Origin: Halocaridina rubra
Taxonomy: Eukaryota > Arthropoda > Malacostraca > Decapoda > Atyidae
Assembly: GCA_037179515.1 (NCBI GenBank)
Contig: JAXCGZ010009478.1
Location: forward strand, 111,001-175,000
Direction: 5' to 3'
Length of the DNA: 64,000 bases
The notes beneath the pieces are model-generated. The model had not been told where the DNA came from. It made no database searches and saw only the letters and a program-made list of their open reading frames with translations. Positions 36,277 to 59,225 of the stretch are shown here, piece by piece. A program made the position numbers and the translations under genes. Positions within the stretch are counted from its first letter, which is position 1. Each line of letters begins with the position of its first letter.

Positions 36277-36446
36277 CAAGAACCATCTCCATAGAAAGCA
36301 TAAAGAGATTAGACAAAAGGTAGGTTGTATTGTAATTTAAGTTAGTCACAGGAGGTTTGTCTGTGATTTCATTAATTGAATATAACCTGACTTTTTTTTT
36401 TTTTAAAGTTAAGTAAAAGCAACCACCATAGAAAACAAATCGAAAG
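36277..36446 (+). other. Two related exon-like segments
   Basis: 36277-36319 follows AAACTACAG and ends at GTAGGT. 36420-36446 follows TAAAAG and ends at GTAAGT. They share CAA.CACCATAGAAA...AAAAG plus the first 20 bp of the following intron-like sequence (GGTTGTATT), so one is a local duplicate of the other. They lie 225-400 bp after the SNRNP25 stop. They could be alternative 3' exons or chance matches in a duplicated 3' UTR piece. Confidence 0.25.
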
Positions 36447-36503
36447 GTAAGTTTTCGGTTGTATTATAAAATAGCCTCAGAAATATATCTGTAATTTGCT
36501 TAA

Positions 36504-36689
36504 CTGTATAAAAGGACTCGGAGTGGCAGCGTTTTCAGTGTAAGTCATCCTCTGGAGCTTCAACTTGGAGGAGCAGTAACAAGAGGCCAAACTACCACAG
36601 CCAAATCCTGTCCCTCACATGGCACAAGAACTGGTAGAGGTTTCGGTCACCCGAGCGATTACCTCATCTCTCCATACAACATGCAATAA
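36504..36689 (+). other. Unassigned 61-codon open stretch with high GC
   Basis: After a TAA at 36501 the frame is open for 61 codons (including RSGSVFSVSHPLELQLGGAV and GRGFGHPSDYLISPYNMQ) and stops at 36687. GC is about 50% against about 30% around it. There is no Met near its start, but an AG at 36513-36514 could be an acceptor. An AATAAA at 36685-36690 overlaps the stop. It may be a last exon of an unidentified transcript, a relic, or simply SNRNP25 3' UTR. I do not recognise the protein. Confidence 0.3.
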
Positions 36690-36699
36690 AAAATTAATT

Positions 36700-39600
36700 T
36701 TTTATACACAGAAATACGTCTCTGGCAGTCATTTCTTGAAGACTTTTTCTAGTTGGAGACATTGAGAGCAACAAGAGAAAGACATTATGGAAGACTGCAG
36801 TGCACACAACCACATACTCCATCAACACAACATACAGTTCCTGAGGGCTTTGAAGGAAAGCCCAGGAATGGTAGTGGTCTTTCTTAGGGCCTCTGGTCTG
36901 TTACTCCAGGCAGCATAGGGAATAATAACTATAAAAATTGACATGTATACTATGTCTGCCAATCTTGTCAACCACTGAATATGTATCTGATGAAGAAATA
37001 CATTAATTTTTGGTATGCAGTAGCAAAGACAAAAGTAACTTCACACCTTCACACCATGCATAAGAAAACTTCTTGTTGAAATTAAACAAATGAGGAGGAA
37101 GTTAAACGCATTACTGCCATTTTACTCATTTCATTAATAAAATCTGTATGTTCAATAATATCTACATTTTATATATGCTACTGATATTTGTTGACAATAT
37201 AATTCACACACTGCAGTGCTGTTTAAGCAATAATTATTATGGATAATGAACAGTTTTATCACAAAAGATATTGAAGAGTGGAAAAGCACACAAAATCATT
37301 AAATTCAGAATATATAACAGAGAATAGAGTATTGCAAAATTTAATTTTGTTCATAAGCTGTCATATAGGCTTTTGATATTAACATTGCAATGCCTTATAT
37401 CTCCAATTTAACTAAGATGTTATAACATATAATTTCATATAAAATCACACATTGCACACTTTTCATGAGCATAGAAAATTAAAAAAATCTGAAGAGGTGG
37501 GGCATAATATATCCGGGGAACATGAAGTACTAATTTTTTCTGTAAATGAAAATATATTGCAAACACCGGTATGACATTTGATGATGCGTAAAACAATGTA
37601 CTTGTACCAAACAAGATTTGTGTTACATTATGGCTTATTCTGCCATAAAAATCAAAGCTACACACTGAGTCTTCCTCAGCCTGTTCGGGGACAAAACATG
37701 GATATTTACTGTATTAGGTAGGATTTCATCCACTCAGCTATAAAGACTTATAGGTATAAACTATTTCTATTATTTTTATTCTCACCATAAATACTAGTTT
37801 GTTTGTTTAGGGTTTCATCCGAGTAATATCTGCAAAGGATGCACAATATGTATTATTTGTTTCCATATTTAAGTGGTTAAAAAAATCAGCAAACATACCT
37901 TAGTTGATAATAGGAGAGGAAAAATTGGCATTGAAAAGTAAATTTGTGTTATACTTTTTTAGGGTCAGAGAGATATTTAGCTCAAGTCAAATATTTTTTT
38001 TATCTATTTCACCCTTAAGTTTGAGAACAGTTGTAGATATTGGTATTACTACTATAAACTATATTATCTTAATATAATTTTGTAATATTATTTACGGTAT
38101 AAACTTAAAAAATTGGCTTTCTGACAATAATTCGTAAAGTAATTAGTGTAATTCTTAAACTGAACCATTTTTATATTGCACAATTACGATTCCTAATATT
38201 AAGTAAATGTTGTACCTGAAGATACTTATCACAAGACTTAACTGCGGGACCTTTTAGTTATTCCTTTTGAATCAAGAATTTTTTTTAAATACATTAATTA
38301 GCAAATTTCAAAAAGAGGTCTTGTAGAAAAATAACGTACTGAACACTCACTTTACTTGTCAATACAGATAAAAAACAGCTTTGAACAATGAAATAATCAG
38401 AAAGTATTTCTGAGTTTTGTACTGATTTTCCTGCACAGTAAAGACATCCAGTACTTTGTGTAGAAGAGATTGCGTATTTTCCTTAAATTTTGAAATGTTG
38501 AAGTTTATCTATCATATAACTATATAAAATGTAATTTTTAGATAAAATATGGAGATAAAGGTTGTCTTAGTATGTCTAATTCCCAACTGCAACTGCTCCT
38601 TTTACTCCAGTTTTGGCAATAACTGTACTTTTCTGGAGTGGGTGAAGTTTCAGGCGTGCCATGCCATACTTACTACAAAATTTCCTTACTGTCCATCATG
38701 ACTATGCAATTAGTGTATTAATTTCTTTTAAATGGTAAAAGCAGAGGTGTTATTTTATATATTGAATTTAAAAGATGCATTTGGTATGGATCAAAACTGG
38801 TGAAAATAAGTAATGAGCTATGTAATTCTAATACTATAAATGTGTGTTAATGTGGCACTGCTAACACAGCATGTATATAATCTTAATAATATTCAAGCTG
38901 ATAAGGCAACATACCTTCTTTTTCTTTAATTGTGATGTCAGATCTCAAGTCAGTGAAACAATAATAGAGCACATTGCTGTGGCGGTAAATGAGCCTCTTT
39001 TTTTTTTTGTTTTGTTTTTTCTTCTTAAATTATGATACTACAATTCTACCTGATTAAATTAGTAGCTAATAGTATAGTCTCTGTAGTTCTTACACACCGT
39101 TACGTTAATCACAATATATACGTCTTTACCTGCAGTAAGAGTAATAACCAGACAAAAAATTGCATTAACTCAAATGACTCTTAATGCTTATGGCATGTCA
39201 ATTATTAAAGCACTAATATTTATATCATGACATTTATAACTCCTCTTAGCTTTGAAAAGCTGTAACCAGTTTTAAAAAGCAATTGTATAACACTCTCCCA
39301 CCTTTCACAATCAGTAGTTAATAGTGTTGGTGAACTAAGACTATACAATCAGTTGAAATAAAAATTTGTTACTAGAGCCTTTAAAATTACTTAGGAAGTA
39401 TTGCAGTATACAACAATGAAATCTACATAACTAGCAACAAAACTTGTGATGGAATAAAAAAGATATTTTATTTCCATCTCGCCTGCATAATTATCATGTA
39501 AGGAACTCTGCAGTGGAACTTACAAAAAGAAGTGGGCTCCATCTCTTAATTTTGTTTAAATGAATAAGACACTACAGAATAATTTAAAATACATGGTCAT

Positions 39601-42600
39601 TAAATGCAATACTAAGAAAAAATATTTACGTTTTGGCCCTTTTTTCCCAAGAATAATCATGGGTGGGCTCCCAAACATAGTGAGGCAGATAATGTAAAAA
39701 CTTAATGGTATTTGCATACTAATAACTACTTTCCTTTAATTATATAAATATTCAGATGGCAAAGAATTGCAATATTATTGATTTTTTTTTTTGGCTAGTG
39801 TTTAATATGATTTGCAGCACCTATGCTTTGGTATGTATCATTTTCATATAGTACCGATATAAGGGCAATACGTACTAGACTGAAAAAACTTTATAAGATA
39901 TACGAGTGATAGCAAGCCAGAATACAAATAAAAATACTTATAAAATAGGTACTATATATTCTAAAGCTCATTATTCTTTTATATCCACGTTTCTAAACAC
40001 ACTAATGTCGTAAGGAAGTCACTATTTTGAAAGTAGGAAATTTTATTAATATGAATTCAGGATCTTGAAGGCACCCTATTATTTATAGGCTTAACCCATT
40101 AAGTATTATGATGTCAGTAAGTTTAGAGCATACAAATTTGTTCCTAGAACCAGTGTGTGTTAGATGCCTAAAACTTCAAGTATTCTTCTTCATTTCTTTT
40201 TACAATACTACAAGTCAACCATTCTAAAATGTAACAAGAACACTTTGCCTTGTGATTATTACCTTGAGATTAACTACAAGCTACGCTGACTATCCAGTAA
40301 AAATCCCGTTTATTCTTGGTATGGCTTCTTTGATCTTATATTGTAAATGGTGATAACTGATATTAAGCAATATTGCCGGACATGCTTCACTAAAGCATTT
40401 CTAATTTCAGATATAATACATAAATGAAGTGTAAGTACACATATGTATGTGTTAGCTTGAATTGTTATGAAAAATCTAAGTAAAATATTGTCTTTCAAGT
40501 TAATATATCCAGTTTTAATATAAAGCCCTTTTAGACTTTTTAATAATGACAATGACTGTCAGCATTAGCAAGGGCATGCAACCCTAATTTCCCAGCTCCA
40601 ACCTGTTGTGTTCACCGCTATCGAATGGGGATTAATAGTGACACATAAAATGACAAATTAACTGTCAGCCATATTTTTGCATACTAAGCTGGTATTTCTC
40701 TTATCCAAGATATTCCATATACTTTATGAAAAAGCCTGTCCTTAAAAACCAGAGATATATGTGATTTTCTATACTCTAGGTCTATTTAATTATTATGCAT
40801 GACTGAAAGACCTCTTGACTAGTAAATATACATTAGGAAAACCTCCCTATGGCTCAGACAAAGTAATATTTAGTAAATGTAGTGAAAATATCTCTTGAGT
40901 TGGTGTATGTTCATACCTATAATTAAATTTCATATACAGGTAGAATCTTTGCTTTATGTCTTTTCAGTGAGATATTCATGGCTACATATGAAGATACAGT
41001 TATAACATGAGTTATGCTTGTAAGAAGCTTATAGGCAAAACCTTCGAGTGTAACAAACATATGCAATGGGTGTATGAATCTGTATATACGCAGTATAATA
41101 CCTATAATTACCTTCTGATTTTGAATACTTTTAATAATTTTAATTTAAACTGAAAAAAGGACCTTGCTGCTTCCAAATGGGTGTTTTTTGGTGTTTCTCC
41201 ATCCTGACTTTTATACTATAAACTCTGGCTCCAGATATCTTCCACTCTGTGTCGGCTCATATCAGCCAATTTTTGGAAAAAGATTTTGCTGAGCTGATAT
41301 ATAAGAATGAAGATTATGTAATGCATGCTTGGGTAAATCTATCCTCATGCATTACCAGCACCTCTTCTGCAAGCTAAGACCTTACTAAGAGGCTGTGACA
41401 TTTTATCCTTGACAGTAAACCATTTGACTAAATTGAAAGCAGAATAAAAGTAGAGATGAGGGTCTCCCTGTCAGGCTGGATGAAACAACAAGAATACCAC
41501 ATTTGCAAGCGCCCCATCTCCTTTGTTTTGTTTATATTGTACAAAGAAAAAGAAAGCAACAGAATTACAGAAATACGGTCAAATAACAATGGGTTTCATG
41601 TAAAGGAATATCAAATATAATGCCTGAAGAAAAAAAATTGAAAACAATAATAGATGTAAACAGAAGACTGATGTAAACAAAAACAAAAAATTACAAATAG
41701 TAAAATGGTAACGGTGCACGTTATTGCAATTAGCTAAAGTTATCAGAGTACAGTATTATGCTCTTACAGATGATAGTCTCTTGAGAAAGTAATTATTGGT
41801 ATTTTACTGTATATAAGCATGACAATAGCTATACTGTGTCCATAAATATAGGTCACGTAAGTATTCCTTCCATTATTACTGGTACTAATAATAGTAAGAC
41901 TAAAAAAAATTTGACCAAACTGTAACTGATACAAACCACAACCATCTGTTTTGAGGTTTTACGGCATCACAAAAGCATCAAGAAAATAAAATCTTTACCT
42001 GAAAAACGATTGCACAGAGTATAGTATTGCCAAACAAATAAATTCATTATAATTTCACATTTTAAGCTATAAGAAAAAAAAAATCAAAACAGATTTATAC
42101 TACTTCGAGCTCCAGCAAAAGCAAATTAGATTATATTTATTGTACTGTGAAAATTTTTTTTCCTAGTTAATGTAACTAGAGAGATTTACCGGTATTTTCT
42201 TGGTTAATCTGGTGGGATGCATTCCATTTGGCAGTTAGGTGCAAGTATGTCTGCTGTACTTCATTAGGTGGCAGTTTAACTTCTAAGAAACACTGCGTTA
42301 GGAGCACATTAACCATAATCCCTTAAATACCTCATATATACTTATGTATCTGTAGTTCCTTAAGCATTTCATTAATAATGGCATATTCTTTGGTTTCATT
42401 TACCATGTATGACAATATCTATTGAACCATTCATAAAATATGCAAAATACGCAACTATTTCTCTTTCGGAATCGAGCTTACAGAAATAGTTTGTACCGGA
42501 ACAAGATGTGAGCTTTGACTCCAAGCTGAATGATTATGTACTGTAGAACCTGCAAACTGACATAAAATATTATTATTGTCTATCATTGACTATACTCACA

Positions 42601-42948
42601 ACAAAAGATCTTATTTTCACAATATTTTTCCTTTGCATTAAATTTAATATCCTCATACCAGCGAGGTGGTTTTCAACAAACCTAGCTCATCTTCATCTCT
42701 TTCGCCAGTTGTTTCCAGCAGTAAGAAAATTTTAGCGGGGGACTGTCACAGTCGTGTTTCCCAACCCTTTTGATCACCTTCTATGACATGAAAGGAATAT
42801 TCATCTATTTCTTTCTCATCACTCCAGGGATTTAAAGCATTAATATTTTTCAGAATATCATACTTATAATAATTCACTGAAGAAAGCTTTCTTCATAAAA
42901 AGAATTACTCTTTGAACTTCATTTACTTACCTTTATAAAAGGATATTT
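36700..42948. other. Long AT-rich interval without recognised gene
   Basis: It lies between the convergent SNRNP25 (+) and RASSF (-) genes. I see only scattered A/T runs and a 3' SINE B piece (40570-40657). The first several hundred bases left of 42949 should be RASSF 3' UTR; a minus-strand AATAAA (TTTATT at 42134-42139) would end it after about 0.8 kb. Confidence 0.4.
40570..40657 (+). mobile_element. SINE family B, 3' part
   Basis: AAGGGCATGCAACCCTAATT, CCCAGCTCCAACCTGTTGTG, GAATGGGGATTAATAGTGAC and ACATAAAATGACAAA. The head is lost. Confidence 0.75.
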
Positions 42949-52255
<9,307 letters not shown>

Positions 52256-53334
52256 CTGAAAGAGAGAGAGGCAATTATACACTGCATAGTATATGCTTTT
52301 AATATCTAAATGTCAGCAAAAAATATACGCACTGTTTTTCTATGAGCAAAGTTACAGGACAAGCTACTCTCATGCATGGGCTCATTAGAGGGCTAGTTCT
52401 AATGATGATTTGCAAATCACAATGGTATTTTAAGCTCCCTGGGTTAACAAGAGTAAGAAGATGATTACTGTCATAAGAGTTCCTTGTTTACTGAAACAAC
52501 CATCAAACGACAGAGGTTTAAAAATATATTCTTATATCACATTACTCCACATAATTCACATTATATTGTACATCATTGAGTGTCTTAAGAATCGACTAAA
52601 AAGAATGAGGGAAAGATGGGTAGCGATCACCTTGCTGATTATTTGAATTTTTGGGTACAGAACAGATGTTGGAAAGGGTAAGTGTGTGCAAAGTATAATG
52701 AATTCTATCTGCCTCCTCATTTTATGGTTAGTTGTGACTACCCTGTTGGCCTTGGTGGGAAATAGTGTATTGTTGAAAAATATATATTTCATTATTATTA
52801 TTATTATTATTAGCAGTAGTACTAGTACTTGTAGTATAAGTAGTAGTAGTAATAGTGGTAATAATAGTAGTAGTAATATCCGAAATTTATATCTCTACTT
52901 CCAGCAAAACTTTATAAAAAAAAATTTGTTATCTCTTACCCTTTGAAAACAAGAAAACGTTATATTATCAGTGGAATTTTTTTTTTTTTAATTTCATATC
53001 TGTTTTCCTTTACTGTACGACAAAAAAGTTTTGAGATACTGTTCGTTCCAGCTATCATTTATCAGGAATTTTATTTTGATCATTATTTTTTTTTCTTCTA
53101 AAAATGTCCAAGTTCCGGAATGACTTCCGCGAATGAGAAGACAAGATACGATTTGTTACATCATTATGTGTCTTTATGCTTTTCATGAATATCTTATTAG
53201 CATTCTGCTTTTTTTTTTTACTTTAATTTTTTAGGAGCATCTGCAGTACAACTGACAATATTGTCGTCTCCATTTTCAGCACCTAAATTTAGTTCGTAGC
53301 TGTGGCTGAAATAGCAACTAATCTGTCTTAAAAT
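52256..53334. other. Intronic or upstream AT-rich DNA
   Basis: Presumably a RASSF intron. It holds short (ATT)n and (AGT)n runs at 52790-52870. I looked here for the first half of the C1 zinc finger on the minus strand and did not find it. Confidence 0.4.
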
Positions 53335-53579
53335 CGTCAAGAAGTGGACAAAGATTCCAAATATTTATTACAATCTTAATTCTGTACTCATATTACAAAA
53401 AAGTAGCCTAAGCATTGAATACAAAAAGTGGGCAAGAGTAACAAAGATCCAGTACTGTCTGAATCTTATTAACTCGGTATACAAAGACAAGTACACCAGA
53501 AGTGAGACAAGTGGGCAATGACTGAAAAATGCATTAATCTACATCTTGTCAACTCAATGCACAAAAACATGTAAAATTT

Positions 53580-53737
53580 TTTGTGTCACAATTAATCCCC
53601 ATTCAGAGGTGGTCACAGATGGAGTGAAGCTGGGGAATTAAGGTTGGATGTTTACACTATCGCCCTACTATGGGCTCGAACGCTGACCAATCACCTCCCG
53701 AGTTAAGCACTTTACTGGATACGGTGCGGCAGTTCCT
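53580..53737 (-). mobile_element. SINE family B
   Basis: TTGTGTCACAATTAATCCCC, GGTGGTCACAGATGGAGTGA, GGGCTCGAACGCTGACC (B box region in reverse) and a head to about 53737. Confidence 0.78.
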
Positions 53738-53827
53738 CCCCGTAAAATATACAGTTATGAATATGGGAAGCGGACAAAACTCATCACTCCCTGAATACTC
53801 TCAACTCGATACACAATAACAAGTATA

Positions 53828-53968
53828 TTTTGTGTTTAACCCCTTTTCGAATGGAGGTGAACACACACACGTTGGAGCTGGGGGATATAGGCTGGATGTC
53901 TTTTCCAAGGTGGGATCAAACCCGCATTAGTCGCTTCCTGATGCAAACTCTATCACTGATTTACCACG
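53828..53968 (-). mobile_element. SINE family B
   Basis: TTTAACCCCTTTTCGAATGG, ACGTTGGAGCTGGGGGATAT, GGCTGGATGTCTTTTCCAAG and CACTGATTTACCACGG. Confidence 0.75.
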
Positions 53969-54007
53969 GAAGAAAAAAAAAAGCACAGTAAACAGTGAAT
54001 ATGAGAT

Positions 54008-54075
54008 TTTTTTTTTTATGTGTGACACCGGGACAGGCAGAAACTGCCCTCATCAATAAAGGCCGAGGCAAGAGA
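54008..54075 (-). mobile_element. Jockey-like 3' end fragment
   Basis: Reverse-complemented, TTGATGAGGGCAGTTTCTGC and CTGTCCCGGTGTCACA match the 3' UTR of the element at 31865-31910 (TTGATGAGGGCAGCTTTTGC, CCAGTGTCACA). A related short end occurs at 57955-58010. Confidence 0.6.
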
Positions 54076-54696
54076 AATGGATTCCAGAATCATCATTCTC
54101 CGTCTGAATCCTGTCAACTCAGTACACAAAAATAAGGTCACCCGTTAGTATGGGAAGCGACCAAGGACCCAGATTCCGTTTCCTCTGAAATCTTTCACTC
54201 AGTGCACAAAATCAAGTAGGCTACACCAGCGACCATGAGACGTCGGCAAGGCCTGAAGATATTTAATGCTCTCTGAAACCTGTCTGCTCAATACACTTTT
54301 AAAATCAAGCACACCCAGTGAATAAGGAAGGTCATCAGCGTAACAATGCCTTTACAGTTTTGACTACGAGAAGGATAATATCAACCCCAACCTACAGCTT
54401 GTGAAATACTATTAGACAACTAACCTAAAAACTTCTAATAGCTTCCTCAATCAGCCTGCTAAGTTTGTAGTGGTTACCAAAAAAGGTCGCTACTTATCTC
54501 TCTTAAATCCCAAAAGTCATGGTCAAAATATCTAAATTAGTTAGGCCCGATGAGGGCTGTTTTATTTTTTTTATTTTTTCTGGCCCGTCCTAGTGTCACA
54601 ATCATAAAAAAAAAAAATAACCACTCAGGGGAGGTGAACTTCTGAGTGCATATCTCAATAAGACCTCTATTATTATTATTACTATTATTATTATTG

Positions 54697-54860
54697 ACCA
54701 CGGTAGCCGAGTGATCAGTGTGTTCCACTCAGGAGTTGAGAGACCTACGATCGAGACTACCGTGGGGCACTAAGAAGGGCATCAAGCCTTAATTCCCCAG
54801 CTATATACACTGTTTGTGTCCACTCCCATAACATAAACTAAAAGTGACACACAAAATGCG
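54697..54860 (+). mobile_element. SINE family B
   Basis: Plus-strand copy: ACGGTAGCCGAGTGATCAGT, CTACGATCGAGACTACC (B box region), AGAAGGGCATCAAGCCTTAA, TTCCCCAGCT, and end AAAAGTGACACACAAAATG. Confidence 0.78.
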
Positions 54861-54909
54861 GATTTCTGGGTGATACAATTAATAATAAAAATTCTTCTTC
54901 TTCTTCCTC

Positions 54910-54961
<52 letters not shown>

Positions 54962-55180
54962 TCAGTAGCTTCCTACTTTCATTTTATGATTCTTTGTATT
55001 TTTCTTTATGTGGTGTGTGAATGTGCTTTTTTCCCCTAAAGAGGTGGGGGGGGGGGGTGTTAAAAGAGTAGCCAAGTTTTGTCAAGGGTAAAAGTTGTGA
55101 GTGATAATGTTAAAGTTTCTATGATTTCTTTTGGTCTGAGGGTGACAATATCTGTATTTAAGATTTTTCTTTCATCGAAA

Positions 55181-55246
<66 letters not shown>

Positions 55247-55289
55247 CATTAGTATTATCATCATTATTACTAGTAGAAGTAGTAGTAGT
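54861..55289. repeat. (TTA)n and (CTA)n microsatellite cluster
   Basis: (TTA)n at 54910-54960, a G10 run near 55048, and (CTA)n/(AAT)n/(ATT)n at 55180-55260. No coding signal. Confidence 0.85.
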
Positions 55290-55843
55290 ATTAGCAGAAT
55301 ACAGCAGGATCCAAGCGTAGTGTTTTCATGTGACGTCACATATATGGGGGCCACCATCTTAGAGGCACTGGAAATCTAAGTATTGCTATGGTGGCCTAAT
55401 ACACCCACTTTGCAGTAACCAAACATTCTTCGTTCTACTTTTGCAATATAATTAATCATTGTTGTCTTTACGGTTTTCACAATAGAAATGGCCGACGAAA
55501 TCAATTGCATTACTTCGGGCTGCAGAAGGTTATATTAACTCAAGGTGAAGACTGCAGAAAGTTGTCATAAGATGTTTTGAGCTTTCAAAGTCAAATTAGA
55601 ACTTATTTGGAAGAAACTATAATAATATTCGAATTTGTTCTGCTCATTTCATTGACTGATAAGGAAAGGTCAAATCTTATTCTTTAACATTCGCGTATGT
55701 TAAAGTCAGCTTACAATTTGTAGGTATTTTATTTACTTTTCAGAGTTCAGAAATAACCAAACTAGCTTTAAGTTTTTGGCACCCCCCTTTTTGGGGGGGG
55801 ATGAGCTGAACTGTAACAAAAGATGATTCAGATGATGTAAAGA

Positions 55844-55934
<91 letters not shown>

Positions 55935-55937
55935 ATA

Positions 55938-56011
<74 letters not shown>

Positions 56012-56520
56012 CATCCAAACTAAATGTCAAAGATGCATAAACGGAAGGAAATTTGATCTTTCCCTTCACAAGCGACTTTCCTTCAATAACCTCTGGTGAA
56101 CTAAAAAAACAATCCACACACCATCTGGTTATAGGCATCAAGTCCCAGGTCATTTCTGAGGTCCTCCGAAGTGCAAGGACTAAGAAAAAAAAAAATACCA
56201 GAGACTCAACATCTTGGTAAGATTCCGAAAAAAATCGAGCTCGCAGTTTATACATAAATTCCACCAATAAACGCGAGTTTTTGTTCATATGTTTTACTTT
56301 CTTTTGATCTTACATTGTTTTTGTATAATTATCTACCAACATTAACATCTTAGTTAATTTTATTTAAGTCTTCATGGCCAATATTCTTGAAAAGACGGGA
56401 GTATAAGACAACTCTACGACATGCACGCACTGTTTTGGTTTCCTTACATCTCGAAGATGGCGGCACATCCGGGACTTTGAAATAAGTGTGATGTCAGTGC
56501 AAATACTATATTAATAATAC
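55290..56520. mobile_element. THAP-like transposon relic (low confidence)
   Basis: At 55491 a plus-strand ATG gives MADEINCITSGCRR, and about 55625 NIRICSAHFID-like sequence follows in another frame. Cys-Cys spacing and the CSAHF motif suggest a decayed THAP zinc finger. Flanking segments GTGACGTCACATATAT..GCCACCATCTTAGAGG (55330) and, reverse-complemented, CTGACATCACACTTAT..GCCGCCATCTTCGAG (56450-56500) may be its inverted ends. Microsatellites (55846-56010) interrupt it. Confidence 0.35.
55846..56010. repeat. (TA)n then (AAT)n
   Basis: TA at 55846-55953 with one AA slip near 55930, then (AAT)n to 56010. Confidence 0.95.
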
Positions 56521-56522
56521 AA

Positions 56523-56666
<144 letters not shown>

Positions 56667-56855
56667 CATTTCACGAATACTTTGAATATTGTAAATATGA
56701 TTATTTTAGCACAAGAAAAATACAGGAAACAACAGAGTACCTTAGCACAACTGGCCATCTTCAGTTACTCAGACTCAGAAAATAAGCAGATAATTATACT
56801 CACAAACGCTAAAATACACAGTTGTGTCCAATTAGCAATTCGAAATAAATTATTC

Positions 56856-57065
<210 letters not shown>

Positions 57066-57068
<3 letters not shown>

Positions 57069-57954
57069 AATGTTTTCGTGTGTCTATTCACTTTAACGAA
57101 GTTTACCCATGACCTTTAGAGACAACTGACTTGCACAAACCGGCCAGTAGACAGGGAGATTCGAGGTTGGGTCTCTTCCTGCGAGCACAATTAGGTCACT
57201 GCACGCACAAAATAAGATAGATTTATTTACGAAGTGAAAAAAAAAATCACATATCTTCACAGAATACCAATGTGTTTGCGCCCACGAGAAAAAAATATAA
57301 GAGAAAAATTAAATTAAAAAACGAGATTCAAAATTATGAAAAAATTTCGCATTGGAACTAACTGTGACTTATGAAACGGTGCATAACACCAACTTCCATT
57401 TCTGCAAATACAAACTTATAATTGAAACACGTTTGAAATCAATGGTAATTGGTACAGTATAGTACGTTCTTACTGTATTTCGAGACCTATCGTTCATTAT
57501 AGTTAGTAACCATTTCATACCAAATTAAAACCAAAAGGGAAAATAAAAATAAATAAAAAAAACAATTAATTATTTGTGCACGGCCAGGAAAGCAAAGAAC
57601 GTACCCTCACAAAAGAGTACCGTACTTGAGCTTAGCCACACCAAAGAGTTATATTTGCACGTTCCTGAACGAAAGTAATATACTTGAAAGTACCCAAACG
57701 AGTGACGCGTTTGAATGTACCCACACCAGATAAATGCTTAGGTCCTTGGTCGTCTGAGATAGCCATGAATTCATCCTAAAAGGCTTTGAACAATGATCGA
57801 GTTTCTTATGCTAAAATACCAACAAATCAAATATCTCTGAAGCAGTTTTATTTTAAGTTTCTTTAGTTATGAGAATGCACGTGTTAAGATCATGGAAGTA
57901 GTGCTTATTTTCTGGCAGTTGAGAGATTAACGCTATGTTATGATTTCTTTTTAT
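57066..57954. other. Non-coding, AT-rich
   Basis: No exon seen. At 57600-57735 the phrases GTACCCTCACAAAAGAGTAC, GTACCCAAACGAGTGACG and GTACCCACACCAG suggest a short, decayed tandem repeat of roughly 40-60 bp. Confidence 0.4.
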
Positions 57955-58064
57955 TGTGACACCAGGACGGGCATAAAAAATAAAAAATAAAAATGCCCTC
58001 ATGAGGCCTGGGACTGAAGAAAACAAAGTAATTAGAAATAGAGATGAAGAGTGTTGTGATTTGT

Positions 58065-58212
58065 CAGATGTGTGGGGACAGCATGTGACCGAGTCGAGAC
58101 AATATACTCTGACTCTTAGGGAAGAGAAAATACAGAGGAGGGAATTCCCAGTCCCCTCGTTCCGCCCCATTTAGTCGACTCTTACGACACGCAGGGGTAC
58201 ACGGAAGTATAC
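58065..58212 (-). mobile_element. RTE-like 5' leader fragment
   Basis: Reverse-complemented: GTGTACCCCTGCGTGTCGTA, AGAGTCGACTAAATGGGGC, GAGGGGACTGGGAATTCCCT, CCTCTGTATTTT. This is close to 15210-15290. Again there is only the leader, without endonuclease or reverse transcriptase. Confidence 0.7.
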
Positions 58213-58228
58213 TAGCCCCCCTCCCTCA

Positions 58229-58237
58229 GGGGGACGA

Positions 58238-58281
<44 letters not shown>

Positions 58282-58300
58282 CGATGATAATAATAATAAT
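58229..58300. repeat. (AAT)n array
   Basis: Two short (AAT)n blocks separated by ATACGATG. Confidence 0.9.
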
Positions 58301-58369
58301 ACTTTCTTTCCCCAGACAAAAGTTTCAGGTTCTATAACCTCAATGTCCTGTCATAACCATTCTAGTTAA

Positions 58370-58543
<174 letters not shown>

Positions 58544-58851
58544 CTCTTAATGTTATCCTTAACTCTCTTGTATTTGTACATTTTCTTTCCTATGTTATCT
58601 CACAGTGATTTTTTCAGTTCCAATTTTTTTTATTTCTCTCTTACTGTACTTGCTGTAGTTACCAAGTTCTCTCTCTCTCTCTCTCTCTCCTTCTCCTTAT
58701 TGGTCTCCTTAACTTTCTTTTTTATTCGATAACTTTCTCCCATACTTAATCTCACGGTGTTTTTTTTTTCCACTGCTTAATTTTGTCATCATTACATATC
58801 CTTGGAATATATTTTACTTCTTTCTGTACTTATTGCAGTGACCAAACTGCG

Positions 58852-58976
<125 letters not shown>

Positions 58977-59049
58977 CTCTCGGTTTCACTGATGCATTCA
59001 TTAGCCAGCTAAGTTGACATGTTCTACCACACAATGAACACTACTTCAT

Positions 59050-59225
59050 TTGTCGAAAGCTTATCCCATGTTCATATGGGGTCGCTGTATTTCACTAGTC
59101 TTTGAAAACTAATGTCTGATATTAGATCAAGAGGTATAAGGCTGGTTGCCCTTCCTGACACAAAACCACTCTATTTATCCGGGCTTAGTACCGGCATCGA
59201 GGACAGCTGGCTTGCTCACTCCAGT
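59050..59225. mobile_element. Possible SINE-like dispersed repeat
   Basis: CCCATGTTCATATGGGGTCG, GGTTGCCCTTCCTGACACAA and TATTTATCCGGGCTTAGTAC resemble a SINE-type repeat known from several invertebrate and fish genomes. This is a single copy here, so the call is weak. Confidence 0.3.

Larger units (their letters stand above)
53335..54350. repeat. Decayed ~84-bp tandem array with insertions
   Basis: The phrase CTGAATC(C)TGTCAACTCAGT and then ACACAAAAACAAGTACACC recurs at about 53375, 53458, 53540, 53796, 54103, 54187 and 54274; uninterrupted neighbours are 82-87 bp apart. GGGAAG(T/C)GGACAAA occurs once per unit. Copies are strongly diverged. Two SINE B copies (53580, 53828) and a jockey 3' fragment (54008) are inserted in it. 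Confidence 0.75.

Noticed and set aside
36504..36689. Calling the open stretch a named gene
   Set aside because: I could not match it to any family with confidence, and splice borders are only suggestive, so it is left as unassigned.
55172..55357. 61-codon minus-strand frame with Ile/Leu/Val runs, membrane-like
   Set aside because: The hydrophobic run is the translation of (CTA)n/(AAT)n arrays.
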